Positions 1 through 9,491 of a DNA stretch of 64,000 bases are shown here, piece after piece (position 1 is the first letter of the stretch; each line of letters opens with the position of its first letter). The notes under the pieces are model-generated. The model was not told the origin of the DNA. It was given only the letters and a program-made list of their open reading frames with translations, and ran no database searches. A program made the translations under genes and the position numbers. This DNA comes from Alphaproteobacteria bacterium (GTDB lineage Bacteria; Pseudomonadota; Alphaproteobacteria; ATCC43930; CGMCC-115725): the NCBI GenBank assembly GCA_028871055.1, contig JAGWON010000002.1:62001-126000 (forward strand), given 5' to 3'.

Positions 1-1
1 T

Positions 2-145
2 TTGACCATCGGCACGCCTGTGCTGTTCTCGTCGGTGGCGCACGGCTCGGCGCTCGACATCGCCGGCCAGGGCAAGGCGAGCCACGCCGCCATCGTCGAG
101 GCGGTCGAACGCCTCGTCGGCACCGCACAGGCCAAGGCGGCGTGA
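2..145 (+). CDS. C-terminal end of a PdxA-family dehydrogenase (partial)
   Basis: The window opens inside a reading frame whose last 47 residues are visible, ending at a TGA. They contain the family-typical stretch VAHGSALDIAGQGKA, which corresponds to the C-terminal NAD/metal-site region of 4-hydroxythreonine-4-phosphate dehydrogenase (PdxA) and its PdxA2 paralogues (4-phospho-threonate dehydrogenases). PdxA makes a precursor of pyridoxal phosphate. PdxA2 belongs to sugar-acid catabolism. The visible tail cannot separate the two, so no symbol is given. The canonical family motif is usually SVDHGTALD; here Asp is Ala (VAHGSALD), which leans toward a divergent paralogue. Confidence 0.65.
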   Translation: MTIGTPVLFSSVAHGSALDIAGQGKASHAAIVEAVERLVGTAQAKAA

Positions 146-146
146 G

Positions 147-629
147 CTACGCGTCGCGCCTATAGGCGTGCAGGCGTTCGGTGCGCCGCCAGATCTCGAA
201 GCCGTGGAAGCGGTCGTCGGCTGTCGCCAGCAGCGCGTGGCCGCGCTCGATCGCGCGCGCCAAGGCGTCCACCTCGACATCCTCGCGCCGGAGATGTGGT
301 TTTCGCGATTGAGCAGGTAGCACTTGTACTGCGCCACTTGCGAACTCCCCTTCGCAAGCCATACCGACTCGGCACCGTGAGCCGGCGGTGCGGAGCCGCC
401 AACCGCGCAACCATAAAATTTCCGTGACGCCCAAGGACGTATTCCAGGCATCTGACTTTTCAGCAAATTTTGCCGGCTTGACGCCGCGGCGCTTGATTAA
501 ATCGACGAACGCGCCCATATAGGTCGGGTCAATCGACCTTGGGTCGGCCACGTTCACGCTCCTACCGAGCCAGACCAGGTCCCATCCCAAAAAAGCGTTT
601 TGACCCGAGGCGCATCCGCGCTGCGGCAT
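147..629 (-). CDS. Hypothetical open frame, possibly a decayed gene
   Basis: This 160-codon minus-strand frame lies between the PdxA tail and the cold-shock gene. I do not recognise it. The C-terminal half ([20 protein letters not shown]) reads like real protein, and the middle (about 400-540) is clearly less GC-rich than the surroundings, suggesting foreign or eroding sequence. The start is poorly defined and no Shine-Dalgarno sequence precedes the first ATG. It may be a remnant or two fused fragments rather than a functional gene. Confidence 0.25.
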   Translation of the reverse strand: MPQRGCASGQNAFLGWDLVWLGRSVNVADPRSIDPTYMGAFVDLIKRRGVKPAKFAEKSDAWNTSLGVTEILWLRGWRLRTAGSRCRVGMACEGEFASGAVQVLPAQSRKPHLRREDVEVDALARAIERGHALLATADDRFHGFEIWRRTERLHAYRRDA

Positions 630-648
630 TTTCTATGGAGGGACTTTC

Positions 649-855
649 ATGTCCATCGGTACAGTCAAGTGGTTCAACCCGGTCAAGGGCTACGGTTTCA
701 TTCAGCCCGACGACGGCCAGAAGGACATCTTCGTCCACATCTCGGCGGTCGAGCGTTCCGGCATCGGCAACCTGCAAGAGGGCCAGAAGGTCAGCTTCGA
801 TGTCGAGCGCGGCCAGCAGGGCAAGGTGTCGGCGGTCAATCTCAAATCCGCCTGA
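649..855 (+). CDS. cspA: Cold-shock domain protein (CspA family)
   Basis: A 68-residue single cold-shock domain, the normal full length for the family. It carries the two RNA-binding motifs RNP1 (KGYGFI, residues 14-19) and RNP2 (DIFVHI, residues 27-32) and the usual GTVKWFN start. Such proteins bind single-stranded RNA and DNA in the cytoplasm and act as RNA chaperones. A strong GGAGGG Shine-Dalgarno sits at 637-642, seven bases before the ATG. The gene is monocistronic: a UUCG-capped hairpin follows at 891-912. Alphaproteobacteria carry several csp paralogues, so which member this is cannot be told. Confidence 0.93.
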   Translation: MSIGTVKWFNPVKGYGFIQPDDGQKDIFVHISAVERSGIGNLQEGQKVSFDVERGQQGKVSAVNLKSA

Positions 856-890
856 CGCGAATCGTTTTTCGAATCGATTCGACTCGGCAG

Positions 891-921
891 CGGGGCGGCT
901 TCGGCCGCCCCGTTTGCGTTT
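891..921 (+). terminator. Rho-independent terminator after cspA
   Basis: A perfect 9-bp GC stem (891-899 with 904-912) closed by a TTCG tetraloop and followed by a T-rich stretch (TTTGCGTTT). This ends the cspA transcript about 35 bases after its stop codon. Confidence 0.8.
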
Positions 922-927
922 GCAGTC

Positions 928-936
928 TGCTATACT
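928..936 (+). promoter_or_regulatory. Candidate extended -10 promoter for the small basic protein
   Basis: TGCTATACT fits an extended -10 element (TGn followed by TATACT at 931-936). It lies just after the cspA terminator and about 35 bases before the start of the 34-codon basic protein. No good -35 is visible at the standard distance, as expected for extended -10 promoters. Confidence 0.45.
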
Positions 937-968
937 CGCTGCGTTCATTTTAGATCTGGAGGAGATGC

Positions 969-1073
969 GTGGTGAGAAAAGCGAGAAAGTCGAGCAAGAA
1001 GGTTCGTGCCGCCAAGCGCAAGGGCAAGCGCAAGGCCAAACGCCGTAACCAACGCCGCCGCGCGACGCGTTAG
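969..1073 (+). CDS. Very small, extremely basic protein (34 aa)
   Basis: A GTG-initiated frame of 34 codons (GTG at 969 or 972) ending at TAG. It is preceded by a GGAGGAG Shine-Dalgarno at 958-964. It encodes about 11 Arg and 9 Lys and no acidic residue (for example KGKRKAKRR). It has its own candidate extended -10 promoter and is enclosed by hairpins at 891-912 and 1089-1118, so it looks like an independent monocistronic gene. The composition is like nucleoid-binding tails or ribosome-associated basic peptides. I do not recognise a family, and DNA or RNA binding is only an inference from charge. It is too short for routine gene callers. Confidence 0.6.
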   Translation: MVRKARKSSKKVRAAKRKGKRKAKRRNQRRRATR

Positions 1074-1088
1074 CGCGGCGGTCTTCGG

Positions 1089-1125
1089 GAAGGGCGCGAG
1101 CTGCGGTTCGCGCCCTTCGCGTTTC
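1089..1125 (+). terminator. Hairpin after the small basic protein gene
   Basis: An 11-bp perfect inverted repeat, 1089-1099 with 1108-1118, with an 8-base loop, followed by a short T-rich stretch (GCGTTTCT). It begins 15 bases after the stop codon of the basic peptide, which supports that frame being a transcribed unit. Confidence 0.6.
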
Positions 1126-1217
1126 TGGCGGTCGGCGTCGCCCGGCGGCGTTGGTCGCCGGTCGGTCATGCCGAGGCCGCGGTTGTCTTGTCGTCGGCCG
1201 CGGCCTAGATAAGGCCG

Positions 1218-2000
1218 ATGACCCAGCCGTTTCCCACCCTGTTCGTCTCGCACGGCTCGCCGATGCTCGCGGTCGAGCCCGGCGCCACCGGCGAATTCTG
1301 GAAGACGCTCGGCCGCGACCTGCCGCGGCCCCATTCGGTGCTGGCGGTCTCGGCGCACTGGACGACGCGCGAACCGACGGTCAACGCCGCGCCGAAGAAC
1401 GCGACCATCCACGATTTCTACGGCTTTCCCGAGGCGCTCTATCGCATCCATTACGAGGCGCCGGGCGCGCCGGCGCTCGCCGATCGCGTCGTTTCGCTGC
1501 TCGAGGCGGCGGAGATTCCGGTGCGCGTCGATCCGGCGCGCGGCCTCGATCACGGCGCCTGGGTTCCGCTCCAGAACATGTATCCCGACGCCGACATGCC
1601 GGTGGCGCAGCTCTCGGTCCAGCCGCAGCGCGACGCGCGCTGGCATCAGCAGCTCGGCGCGGCGCTGCGGCCGCTCCGGGACGAGGGCGTTCTGGTGCTG
1701 GCGACCGGCGGCGCCGTGCACAATCTGCGCGAGATGGCGCGCGCCGGCGGACCGACGCCGGCCTGGGCGAAGAATTTCGATGACTGGCTCGCCGCGACGC
1801 TCGCCGCCGGCAAGGAAAGCGAGTTCCTCGACTGGGAGACCGCCGCGCCCGAGGCCAAGCGCGCGCAGCCGACGCCCGAGCATTTCCTGCCGATCTTCGT
1901 CGCCTACGGCGCGGCCGGCGAGCACCCCAAGGCCAAGCGCATCAACCAGGGCTTCACGCTCGGCAGCATGAGCATGGCGGCCTACGAATTCGCCGCGTGA
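1218..2000 (+). CDS. DODA-type (LigB-fold) extradiol aromatic ring-opening dioxygenase
   Basis: The 260-residue protein matches the class III extradiol dioxygenase family that includes YgiD/4,5-DOPA dioxygenase. Conserved features are the N-terminal LFVSHGSP (metal-ligand His12), VSAHW (His47), DHGAW (His112) and GGAVHNLREM (His168). Family members cleave catechol rings with a non-haem Fe(II) or Zn centre in the cytoplasm; the natural substrate of the bacterial members is mostly unknown. It overlaps the following MaoC gene by four bases (GTGA), so the two are probably co-translated. Confidence 0.88.
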   Translation: MTQPFPTLFVSHGSPMLAVEPGATGEFWKTLGRDLPRPHSVLAVSAHWTTREPTVNAAPKNATIHDFYGFPEALYRIHYEAPGAPALADRVVSLLEAAEIPVRVDPARGLDHGAWVPLQNMYPDADMPVAQLSVQPQRDARWHQQLGAALRPLRDEGVLVLATGGAVHNLREMARAGGPTPAWAKNFDDWLAATLAAGKESEFLDWETAAPEAKRAQPTPEHFLPIFVAYGAAGEHPKAKRINQGFTLGSMSMAAYEFAA

Positions 2001-2446
2001 CCGCGCCGCGCTATCTCGAGGACTTCGCCGTCGGCCAGAAATTCGGCTCGGGCCGGCTCACCGTCGATGCCGCGTGCATCCGGGGCTTCGCCGCCGAATT
2101 CGATCCGCAGCCCTTCCATCTCGACGAAGCCGCGGCGCGCGCGACGCGCTTCAACGGCCTCGCCGCGAGCGGCTGGCACACCGCGGCGATGACCATGCGC
2201 CTGCTGGTCGACAGCGAGTTCAAGCCGGCGGGCGGCATCCTCGGCGTGCATGTCGAGCTCGATTGGTCGCGGCCGGTGCGGCCGGGCGACGAGTTGCGCG
2301 TCGAGAGCGAGGTGCTCGAGGTGCGGCCGTCGCAATCGCGGCCCGATCAGGGCCTGATGAAGGTGCGGACGACGACCTTCAACCAGAACGACGAGCCGGT
2401 GCAGGCGATGGTCTCGACCGTCGTCGTGCCGAGAAGACCGGCGTAG
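1997..2446 (+). CDS. MaoC-like hot-dog-fold dehydratase
   Basis: A 149-residue single hot-dog domain with the hydratase-2-type segment DPQPFHLDEAAA around residues 35-47 and a conserved GLAASGWHTAA helix start. MaoC proteins hydrate enoyl-CoA or act on related thioesters. The GTG start at 1997 overlaps the TGA of the upstream dioxygenase gene (GTGA), a coupling arrangement that supports this start even without an independent ribosome-binding site. The substrate is unknown. Confidence 0.85.
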   Translation: MTAPRYLEDFAVGQKFGSGRLTVDAACIRGFAAEFDPQPFHLDEAAARATRFNGLAASGWHTAAMTMRLLVDSEFKPAGGILGVHVELDWSRPVRPGDELRVESEVLEVRPSQSRPDQGLMKVRTTTFNQNDEPVQAMVSTVVVPRRPA

Positions 2447-2484
2447 ATACAGCGCAGCGGCCTTCGTCCGCTGCATTTCAATCA

Positions 2485-2590
2485 TGCGTGCTTCGACTGC
2501 GCGCTTCGCGCGCGCTCAGCATGAGGACAATTTGGCGGATGGCATTAAGAAAACGCGCCTCACCCTGAGCTTGTCGAAGGGCGCAAGATG
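2485..2590. repeat. Palindromic intergenic repeat, family 1 (copy a)
   Basis: A pair of inverted modules, GTGCTTCGAC...GCTCAGCATGAGGA and CCTCACCCTGAGC...GTCGAAGGGCGCA, separated by an AT-richer centre. The same two-armed unit recurs at 5896-6010 and 6741-6843. It lies between convergent genes (MaoC and the TPR protein). This is a REP/BIME-like dispersed element. Confidence 0.75.
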
Positions 2591-2615
2591 CCGATCCAGG
2601 CCTGGCCGTGCTCGC

Positions 2616-3029
2616 CTACGGCATCGCCTTGAGTCGCTGCAACCCGGCGCTCGCCTCTTTCATCTTGGGGTCGAGCTTCAGCGCCGTACGGTAATCGGCG
2701 ATGGCCTCGTCGCGCTTGCCGAGTTTCTCGTAGATTTCCGCCCGGGTCTCGATGACCGGCGCATCGTTCGGCGCGAGCAGAAGGGCCATGTCGACGTCAC
2801 GCAGGCCTTCCGTGTCTTTGCCCAGCGCGTGATAGGCCCAGGCGCGATCGTTGTAGGCGAACACCAACATCTTGTTGGTCTGCTTGGGCATCTGGATCAG
2901 AGCGGTGCAGCCGACGATCGCCAGATCAGGGTGGGGGCTGGCGCATTGCGCCGCGTCGGCTTTGAGCGTTTGCGCCCATGCCGGCAGCGCGGCCACCGTC
3001 AACGCCAAACCGATCAGAATCCTGCGCAT
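2616..3029 (-). CDS. Exported TPR-repeat protein
   Basis: The ATG at 3029 gives 137 residues: a signal peptide (RRILIGLALTVAALPAWA, cleavage before Gln20) followed by about two to three tetratricopeptide helices, for example AYNDRAWAYHALG and RAEIYEKLGKRDEAIADY. The protein is probably periplasmic and used for protein-protein contact. A longer frame extends upstream, but its translation overlaps grxD in another frame and has no export signal, so the downstream ATG is preferred. It follows grxD by 22 bases and may be the last gene of the purL-bolA-grxD transcript. Confidence 0.75.
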   Translation of the reverse strand: MRRILIGLALTVAALPAWAQTLKADAAQCASPHPDLAIVGCTALIQMPKQTNKMLVFAYNDRAWAYHALGKDTEGLRDVDMALLLAPNDAPVIETRAEIYEKLGKRDEAIADYRTALKLDPKMKEASAGLQRLKAMP

Positions 3030-3051
3030 CGCCCGATGCTCGCGCCGGCCG

Positions 3052-3390
3052 TCAGGCCTGCGTCGCCACGCCCTTGTCGGCCAGCACCTGCTTGAGCTCG
3101 CCGTTCTCGTACATCTCGCTGACGATGTCGCAGCCGCCGACGAACTCGCCTTTGACGTAGAGCTGCGGAATCGTCGGCCAGTTCGAGAACTCCTTGACGC
3201 CCTGGCGGATCGCCGGATCGGCGAGCACATCGACACCTTTGAACTTGACGCCCATCTGGGTGAGGATCTGCACCACGCGGGCGGAGAAGCCGCATTGCGG
3301 AAACACCGGCGTGCCCTTCATGAACAGCACGACGGGATTGTCGCTGAGGTCCTGCTTGATGCGGTCGGTGACGGTGGCGTCGGTGGTCAT
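3052..3390 (-). CDS. grxD: Monothiol glutaredoxin (Grx4 type)
   Basis: 112 residues with the CGFS active site at 33-36 (FPQCGFS), the glutathione-binding WPTIPQLYV segment and GGCDIV. CGFS glutaredoxins bind a bridging [2Fe-2S] cluster with glutathione and deliver or sense Fe-S clusters. They pair with BolA proteins, and a bolA gene lies immediately upstream. A GAGGAT Shine-Dalgarno precedes the ATG. It lies downstream of purL as in many related genomes. Confidence 0.95.
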   Translation of the reverse strand: MTTDATVTDRIKQDLSDNPVVLFMKGTPVFPQCGFSARVVQILTQMGVKFKGVDVLADPAIRQGVKEFSNWPTIPQLYVKGEFVGGCDIVSEMYENGELKQVLADKGVATQA

Positions 3391-3417
3391 GTCATCCTCA
3401 TGTTGCGCGAATTCGGT

Positions 3418-3654
3418 TCATTCCTCGGGTGCGCTGGTCTGCAGCGCCAGCGCGTGCAATTCGTTGCCCATGCGGCCCTGGAGCGCGGCATAGACCATCT
3501 GGTGCTGCTGCACCCGGGTCTTGCCCTTGAACGCCGGCGCGACGACGAGCGCGGCATAATGGTCGCCGTCGCCGCGCAGATCCTCGATGGTCACGCGCGC
3601 GCCGGGCAGGCCTTCCTTGATCAGATGTTCGATCGTTCCCGCGTCGAGCGCCAT
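3418..3654 (-). CDS. bolA: BolA family protein
   Basis: 78 residues with the BolA fold signature, including HYAALVVAPAFKGKTRVQQH and the invariant His of QHQMVYAAL. BolA proteins form [2Fe-2S]-bridged heterodimers with monothiol glutaredoxins, and grxD follows 27 bases downstream. The ATG at 3654 (MALDAGTIEHL) is chosen because BolA proteins begin shortly before the first helix; an upstream in-frame ATG would overlap the purL end. The gap to the purL stop is only 8 bases, so it is in the same operon. Confidence 0.92.
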   Translation of the reverse strand: MALDAGTIEHLIKEGLPGARVTIEDLRGDGDHYAALVVAPAFKGKTRVQQHQMVYAALQGRMGNELHALALQTSAPEE

Positions 3655-3662
3655 CCGCGTCC

Positions 3663-5855
<2,193 letters not shown>

Positions 5856-5895
5856 AAAAACCGCGCCTGACCGAAGATGCGCTGGATCGGCGTGG

Positions 5896-6010
5896 TGCGG
5901 CCTTCGACAGGCTTAGGCTGAGGCGATTTTCTCAATGCCATCACCAATATGTCCTCACCCTGAGCGCGACCCGCAGCGAAGCGGAGGGGAGCAGTCGAAG
6001 GGCGCACGAT
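5896..6010. repeat. Palindromic intergenic repeat, family 1 (copy b)
   Basis: Between purL and purQ. The left arm has CCTTCGACAGGCTTAGGCTG and the right arm CCTCACCCTGAGC...GTCGAAGGGCGCACGAT, with an extra insertion in the right arm compared with the other copies. It would form a large hairpin in the purQ-purL messenger. Confidence 0.75.
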
Positions 6011-6019
6011 TGCCGCTGG

Positions 6020-6709
6020 TCACGCCAGCGCCTCGGCGAGCGAGGCGAAGAAGCCCTGGCCGTCGGTCGAGCCCAGCAGCGGATCGGTTGCGTCCTCGGG
6101 ATGCGGCATCAATCCCAAGACGTTGCGCTTCTCGTTGAGGATGCCGGCGATGGCGCGCGCCGAGCCGTTGGCATTGGCGTCGTCGTCGATCTCGCCGTCC
6201 GAGCGGCAATAGCGGAAGGCGACTAGGCCTTCGCCTTCGAGCCGGTCGAGCGTGTCCTTGTCGGCGAAATAGTTGCCGTCGTGATGCGCCACCGGCACGC
6301 GGATCACCTGGCCGGCGTTGTAGCGCCTTGTGTAGACGCTCTGGCTGGTCTCGACCCGCAGGTGCACGTCCTTGCAGTGGAAGCGCAGCGTGCGGTTGAC
6401 CAGCAGCACGCCGGGCAGCAAGCCGGCCTCGGTGACGATCTGGAAGCCGTTGCAGATGCCGAGGACCGGCGTGCCCGTCTCGGCGCGCGCCTTGACCTCG
6501 CGCATGATCGGCGAATGCGCCGCCATGGCGCCGCAGCGCAGGTAGTCGCCATAGGAGAAGCCGCCCGGGATGACGATGAGATCTGCCTTGGGCAGGTCGC
6601 TGTCGCGGTGCCAGACCCGGAGCGGCTCCTTGCCGGTGGCGCGCTTGAGCGCGTCGTGCACGTCCTGCTCGCGATTGGAGCCGGGGAAGAGAATGATCGC
6701 GGCTTGCAT
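6020..6709 (-). CDS. purQ: Phosphoribosylformylglycinamidine synthase, glutaminase subunit
   Basis: 229 residues from the ATG at 6709 ([12 protein letters not shown], the usual PurQ start; a TTG two codons upstream is less likely). A class I glutamine amidotransferase: nucleophile Cys in the GICNGFQ elbow and the His/Glu pair near the C-terminus (PHPED). It supplies ammonia to PurL. No clear Shine-Dalgarno is visible. It is separated from purL by a family 1 repeat and from purS by the HemD-like gene and more repeats. Confidence 0.95.
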   Translation of the reverse strand: MQAAIILFPGSNREQDVHDALKRATGKEPLRVWHRDSDLPKADLIVIPGGFSYGDYLRCGAMAAHSPIMREVKARAETGTPVLGICNGFQIVTEAGLLPGVLLVNRTLRFHCKDVHLRVETSQSVYTRRYNAGQVIRVPVAHHDGNYFADKDTLDRLEGEGLVAFRYCRSDGEIDDDANANGSARAIAGILNEKRNVLGLMPHPEDATDPLLGSTDGQGFFASLAEALA

Positions 6710-6740
6710 GGTCAACGCGGCGAAAGCTGCATGGGCGGGT

Positions 6741-6843
6741 TGCGTCCTTCGACAAGCTCAGGATGAGGAAATTTTCTTCGTGGCCCCGCCCGATGCCAAG
6801 CGCCCTTTCGCCTCACCCTGAGCGAAGTCGAAGGGCGCACGAT
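6741..6843. repeat. Palindromic intergenic repeat, family 1 (copy c)
   Basis: The cleanest copy: GTCCTTCGACAAGCTCAGGA on one side and CCTCACCCTGAGCGAAGTCG on the other, about 50 bases apart. Upstream of purQ on the minus strand. Confidence 0.8.
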
Positions 6844-6937
6844 GGAAATGCAGCAATCGAGCCCTTGAGATAGCCCGCGCGGCGCGCCGGTTCAAGGCCG
6901 GCGGGCGGCGACTCGCGGACATCTTCCTTTTGCGTCA

Positions 6938-7083
6938 TGGCCGGGCTTGACCCCATCCACGACTTTTCCTCCGTCATTCCCGCGCACGCGGGAATCCAGA
7001 GCAACGACTGTGCCCTGGCCCTGGACCCCCTGCGCCCCGCCTGCGCGGGGACAAGCTTCGCAGGGGTGACGACGGAAAAGGCT
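6938..7083. repeat. Palindromic repeat, family 2 (GTCATTCCCGCG type)
   Basis: Contains a short GTCATGGCCGGGCTTGAC module, then CGTCATTCCCGCGCACGCGG with its mate GCAGGGGTGACGACGG about 100 bases later. Related copies are at 8494-8597 (inside the larger element 8464-8628) and 18730-18813. This is a dispersed repeat of a kind very common in Hyphomicrobiales; the exact boundaries are approximate. Confidence 0.65.
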
Positions 7084-7118
7084 TAAATGCCCGGAACACG
7101 GCCGGGCATAACATCGTA

Positions 7119-7955
7119 TCAGACCCGAGTGCGGCTCTCGACGCCGAGCGCAGCGACGATGGCATTGACCAGCGGCTTGAGATGAAACGCGCCACCGGCG
7201 GGAGCGATGGCGACGTGGCCGCCGATCTTCTCGACCGCCGCGCTCACCACCGGACCGACCGCGGCGATCTTGGTGCGCGCCAGGCCGTCCCTGAGCCGCG
7301 GCTCGAGTCCGCGCTGGCGTGCCACCGCGGCCAAGCGCTCGAGTTGCGGCGAGCTGGTGAAGGCGATGGCGTCGAGCGTGCCCGCCGCCATTGCCGCGAT
7401 GAGATCGACGACCTGCGCCGCCTCGATATCCGACGCGTAGCGATAGGGCAGCACCGGATCGGCGGTCGCACCCGCCTGCGCCAGGAAATCGAGCAGCGCC
7501 GCGTTGAGATTGTCGGGATAGAGCTGCACGCCGACGGTGCGGCCTTTCAGGTTTTCGGCCGTGAGCGTGGCGATGACGCCGGCGGTCGTCGGCTCGGCCG
7601 CGCTCAATCCCGCCTTGAGGCCGAGCTCGCGCAGCGCCCGCACCGGCTTCGGTCCGCGCGTGATCGTGCGCAGCTTGCCGAGCGCGGCGACGACATCCGC
7701 GTCGATGCCGGCGCGTTGCGCGATGCCCATGAGCCGGCGCAGGCCTTCGCCGGTGAGCAGGATCAGATCGTCGAAGCGGCCGGCGATCAGGCGCCGGAGC
7801 CACGCGTCGGCCGGCGCCGGATCGTCGAGGTCGCGGATCGCCACCAGCGGACAGCGCAGCGTTTCCGCGCCCTGCTCCTCGAGCATGCGCGCGAACAGGT
7901 CGAGCTCGCGGCTCTCGGGCACCGCGATGCGCTTGCCGGTCAGCGGTCCGGTCAT
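7119..7955 (-). CDS. Uroporphyrinogen-III synthase family protein (HemD-like)
   Basis: 278 residues from the ATG at 7955 (MTGPLTGKRIAVPESRELDL). The two Rossmann-like halves of the HemD fold are visible: GKRIAVPESREL ... PLVAIRDL in the first domain, and LKGRTVGVQLYP ... AIAFTSSPQLERL ... VAAVGP-like (KIAAVGPVVSAAV) in the second. HemD cyclises hydroxymethylbilane to uroporphyrinogen III for haem and corrin synthesis. A second hemD homologue is often found in this order, so this may be a specialised paralogue. Its position between purS and purQ is unusual. An AAGG lies about ten bases before the start. Confidence 0.75.
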   Translation of the reverse strand: MTGPLTGKRIAVPESRELDLFARMLEEQGAETLRCPLVAIRDLDDPAPADAWLRRLIAGRFDDLILLTGEGLRRLMGIAQRAGIDADVVAALGKLRTITRGPKPVRALRELGLKAGLSAAEPTTAGVIATLTAENLKGRTVGVQLYPDNLNAALLDFLAQAGATADPVLPYRYASDIEAAQVVDLIAAMAAGTLDAIAFTSSPQLERLAAVARQRGLEPRLRDGLARTKIAAVGPVVSAAVEKIGGHVAIAPAGGAFHLKPLVNAIVAALGVESRTRV

Positions 7956-8026
7956 GCCAAACGCCTTGCAAAAATCATGCTGATCGTACCAACTCCCATC
8001 GCGGTTGGGGGATGTTCTCCTCACCC

Positions 8027-8200
8027 AGCTTTGAGTAAGGCTTGCCCTTCGTCCTTCGAGACACTACGCGCCCACATCCTGAGGAGCGCAGCGTTTCTCG
8101 AAGGAGAGGGCGCGTGGCTCCTCAAGACGAGGGCTCAGGGTTCGCCAACTCAAAGCAACCCTTTCCCCCAATTTGGGAGAGAGGGAAGGGTGAGGGGAAC
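8027..8200. repeat. Repeat nested in a repeat (family 3 interrupted)
   Basis: The arms GCTTTGAGTAAGGCT (to 8042) and GCCAACTCAAAGCAACCCT (8144-8162) form the two halves of a palindrome that is compact at 17321-17408. Here they are about 100 bp apart because a different palindromic element (8043-8142, with CCTTCGAGAC...CTCAAGACGAGG arms) sits between them. The flanking tail CCCTTTCCCCCAATTTGGGA...GTGAGGGG matches the tail of the 17.4-kb copy. Confidence 0.7.
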
Positions 8201-8219
8201 GCCCGCTCGGGACGACCGT

Positions 8220-8465
8220 TTAGCCCTGAACCTCGATCCGATAGCTCTCGATCAGCGTGTTGGCGAGCAATTTCTCGCACATCGCCTCGACCGCGCGCTT
8301 GGCCTTGCCGGGATCGGTCTCGCTCAATTCGAGGTCGATGACCTTGCCCTGGCGCACCTCGCCGACGCCCGAAAAGCCGAGCGAGGCGAGGGCATGCGCG
8401 ATCGCCTTGCCCTGCGGATCGAGCACGCCCGACTTGGGCATGATCTGGACGCGCGCCTTGACCAC
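8220..8465 (-). CDS. purS: Phosphoribosylformylglycinamidine synthase, PurS subunit
   Basis: 81 residues, full length for PurS, beginning MVKARVQIMPKSGVLDPQG, the family consensus (KxxVxVxPKxGVLDPQG). It bridges PurL and PurQ and is needed for ammonia transfer. The start is a GTG at 8465. The last bases of a MITE-like element (8464-8628) abut this start codon, so the native upstream region of purS has been replaced or displaced. Confidence 0.95.
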   Translation of the reverse strand: MVKARVQIMPKSGVLDPQGKAIAHALASLGFSGVGEVRQGKVIDLELSETDPGKAKRAVEAMCEKLLANTLIESYRIEVQG

Positions 8466-8628
8466 TAGAGTGCTATCCGATCCAAATGAATCGTCGTTCC
8501 CGCGAAAGCGGGAACCCAGGGCAAGCGACGTGCTGTTGCCCCCGGATCAAGTCCGGGGCAGGCTCTGGACCCCTGCTTTCGCAGGGGTGACGACAAGGTG
8601 TTTCGACTTGATCGGATCATGCTCTAGT
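8464..8628. mobile_element. MITE-like palindromic element between purC and purS
   Basis: About 165 bp with imperfect terminal inverted repeats: CACTAGAGTGCTATCCGATC at the left and GATCGGATCATGCTCTAGTG at the right. Inside is a family 2 repeat (CGTTCCCGCGAAAGCGGGAA ... CCTGCTTTCGCAGGGGTGACG). It carries no coding sequence. The left end coincides with the purS start codon, and the right end lies within the last codons of purC. A tip with the same TAGAGCATG sequence occurs in the 97-bp repeats at 19.6 and 25.3 kb. Confidence 0.6.
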
Positions 8629-9388
8629 GCACCGCCTGCGGCGCCTTGACGTCGCCGGGCGCGCCTTCGTTGAGGAGGCCGAGCCGGCGCGCCACCTCCT
8701 GATAGGCTTCCTCGACCTTGCCCATGTCGCGGCGGAAGCGGTCCTTGTCGAGCTTCTCGTTGGTCTTCAGGTCCCACAGCCGGCAATTGTCCGGGCTGAT
8801 CTCGTCGGCCAGCACGATGCGCATCTCGTCGCCCTCGTAGAGCCGGCCGAACTCGAGCTTGAAGTCGACGACGCGAATGCCGATGCCGAGGAACAGACCG
8901 GTGAGGAAATCGTTGACGCGCAGCGACAACTGAATGATGTCGTCGAGGTCCTGGGTCGACGCCCAGCCGAAGGCGGTGATGTGCTCCTCCGACACCATCG
9001 GATCGCCGAGCTCGTCCTTCTTGTAGTAGTACTCGACGATCGAGCGCGGCAGCGCCGTGCCTTCCTCGAGGCCGAAGCGCTTGGCGAGCGAGCCGGCGAC
9101 GACGTTCCGGATGACGACTTCAACCGGTATGATCTGCACCTGCTTGACCAGCTGCTCGCGCATGTTGAGCCGGCGCACGAAATGCGTCGGAATGCCGATC
9201 TCGGCTAGGCGCAGCATCAGGTACTCGCTGATGCGGTTGTTGAGCACGCCCTTGCCGGTGATCGTGCCTTTCTTCTGGTTGTTGAAGGCGGTGGCGTCGT
9301 CCTTGAAATACTGCACCAGGGTGCCGGGCTCGGGGCCCTCGAACAGCACCTTGGCCTTGCCTTCGTAGATCTGCTTGCGTCGGGTCAT
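8624..9388 (-). CDS. purC: SAICAR synthetase
   Basis: 254 residues from the ATG at 9388 ([20 protein letters not shown]). Contains the signatures [27 protein letters not shown] and VDFKLEFGR...[14 protein letters not shown], which bind ATP, aspartate and CAIR. It catalyses the ATP-dependent joining of CAIR and aspartate in purine synthesis. It is the first gene of the minus-strand purC-purS-(hemD-like)-purQ-purL-bolA-grxD series. The end of the gene touches the MITE-like element. Confidence 0.97.
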   Translation of the reverse strand: MTRRKQIYEGKAKVLFEGPEPGTLVQYFKDDATAFNNQKKGTITGKGVLNNRISEYLMLRLAEIGIPTHFVRRLNMREQLVKQVQIIPVEVVIRNVVAGSLAKRFGLEEGTALPRSIVEYYYKKDELGDPMVSEEHITAFGWASTQDLDDIIQLSLRVNDFLTGLFLGIGIRVVDFKLEFGRLYEGDEMRIVLADEISPDNCRLWDLKTNEKLDKDRFRRDMGKVEEAYQEVARRLGLLNEGAPGDVKAPQAVH

Positions 9389-9491
9389 GACCAGCCTCGG
9401 CGAGGAAAAAGTAAGCGAGACCTTATATAGCAAGCGCAGCCCGCAACGCCAACGCTGCTGCGCCGCCACAGCCCGAGTCGCGCACAGCTTT

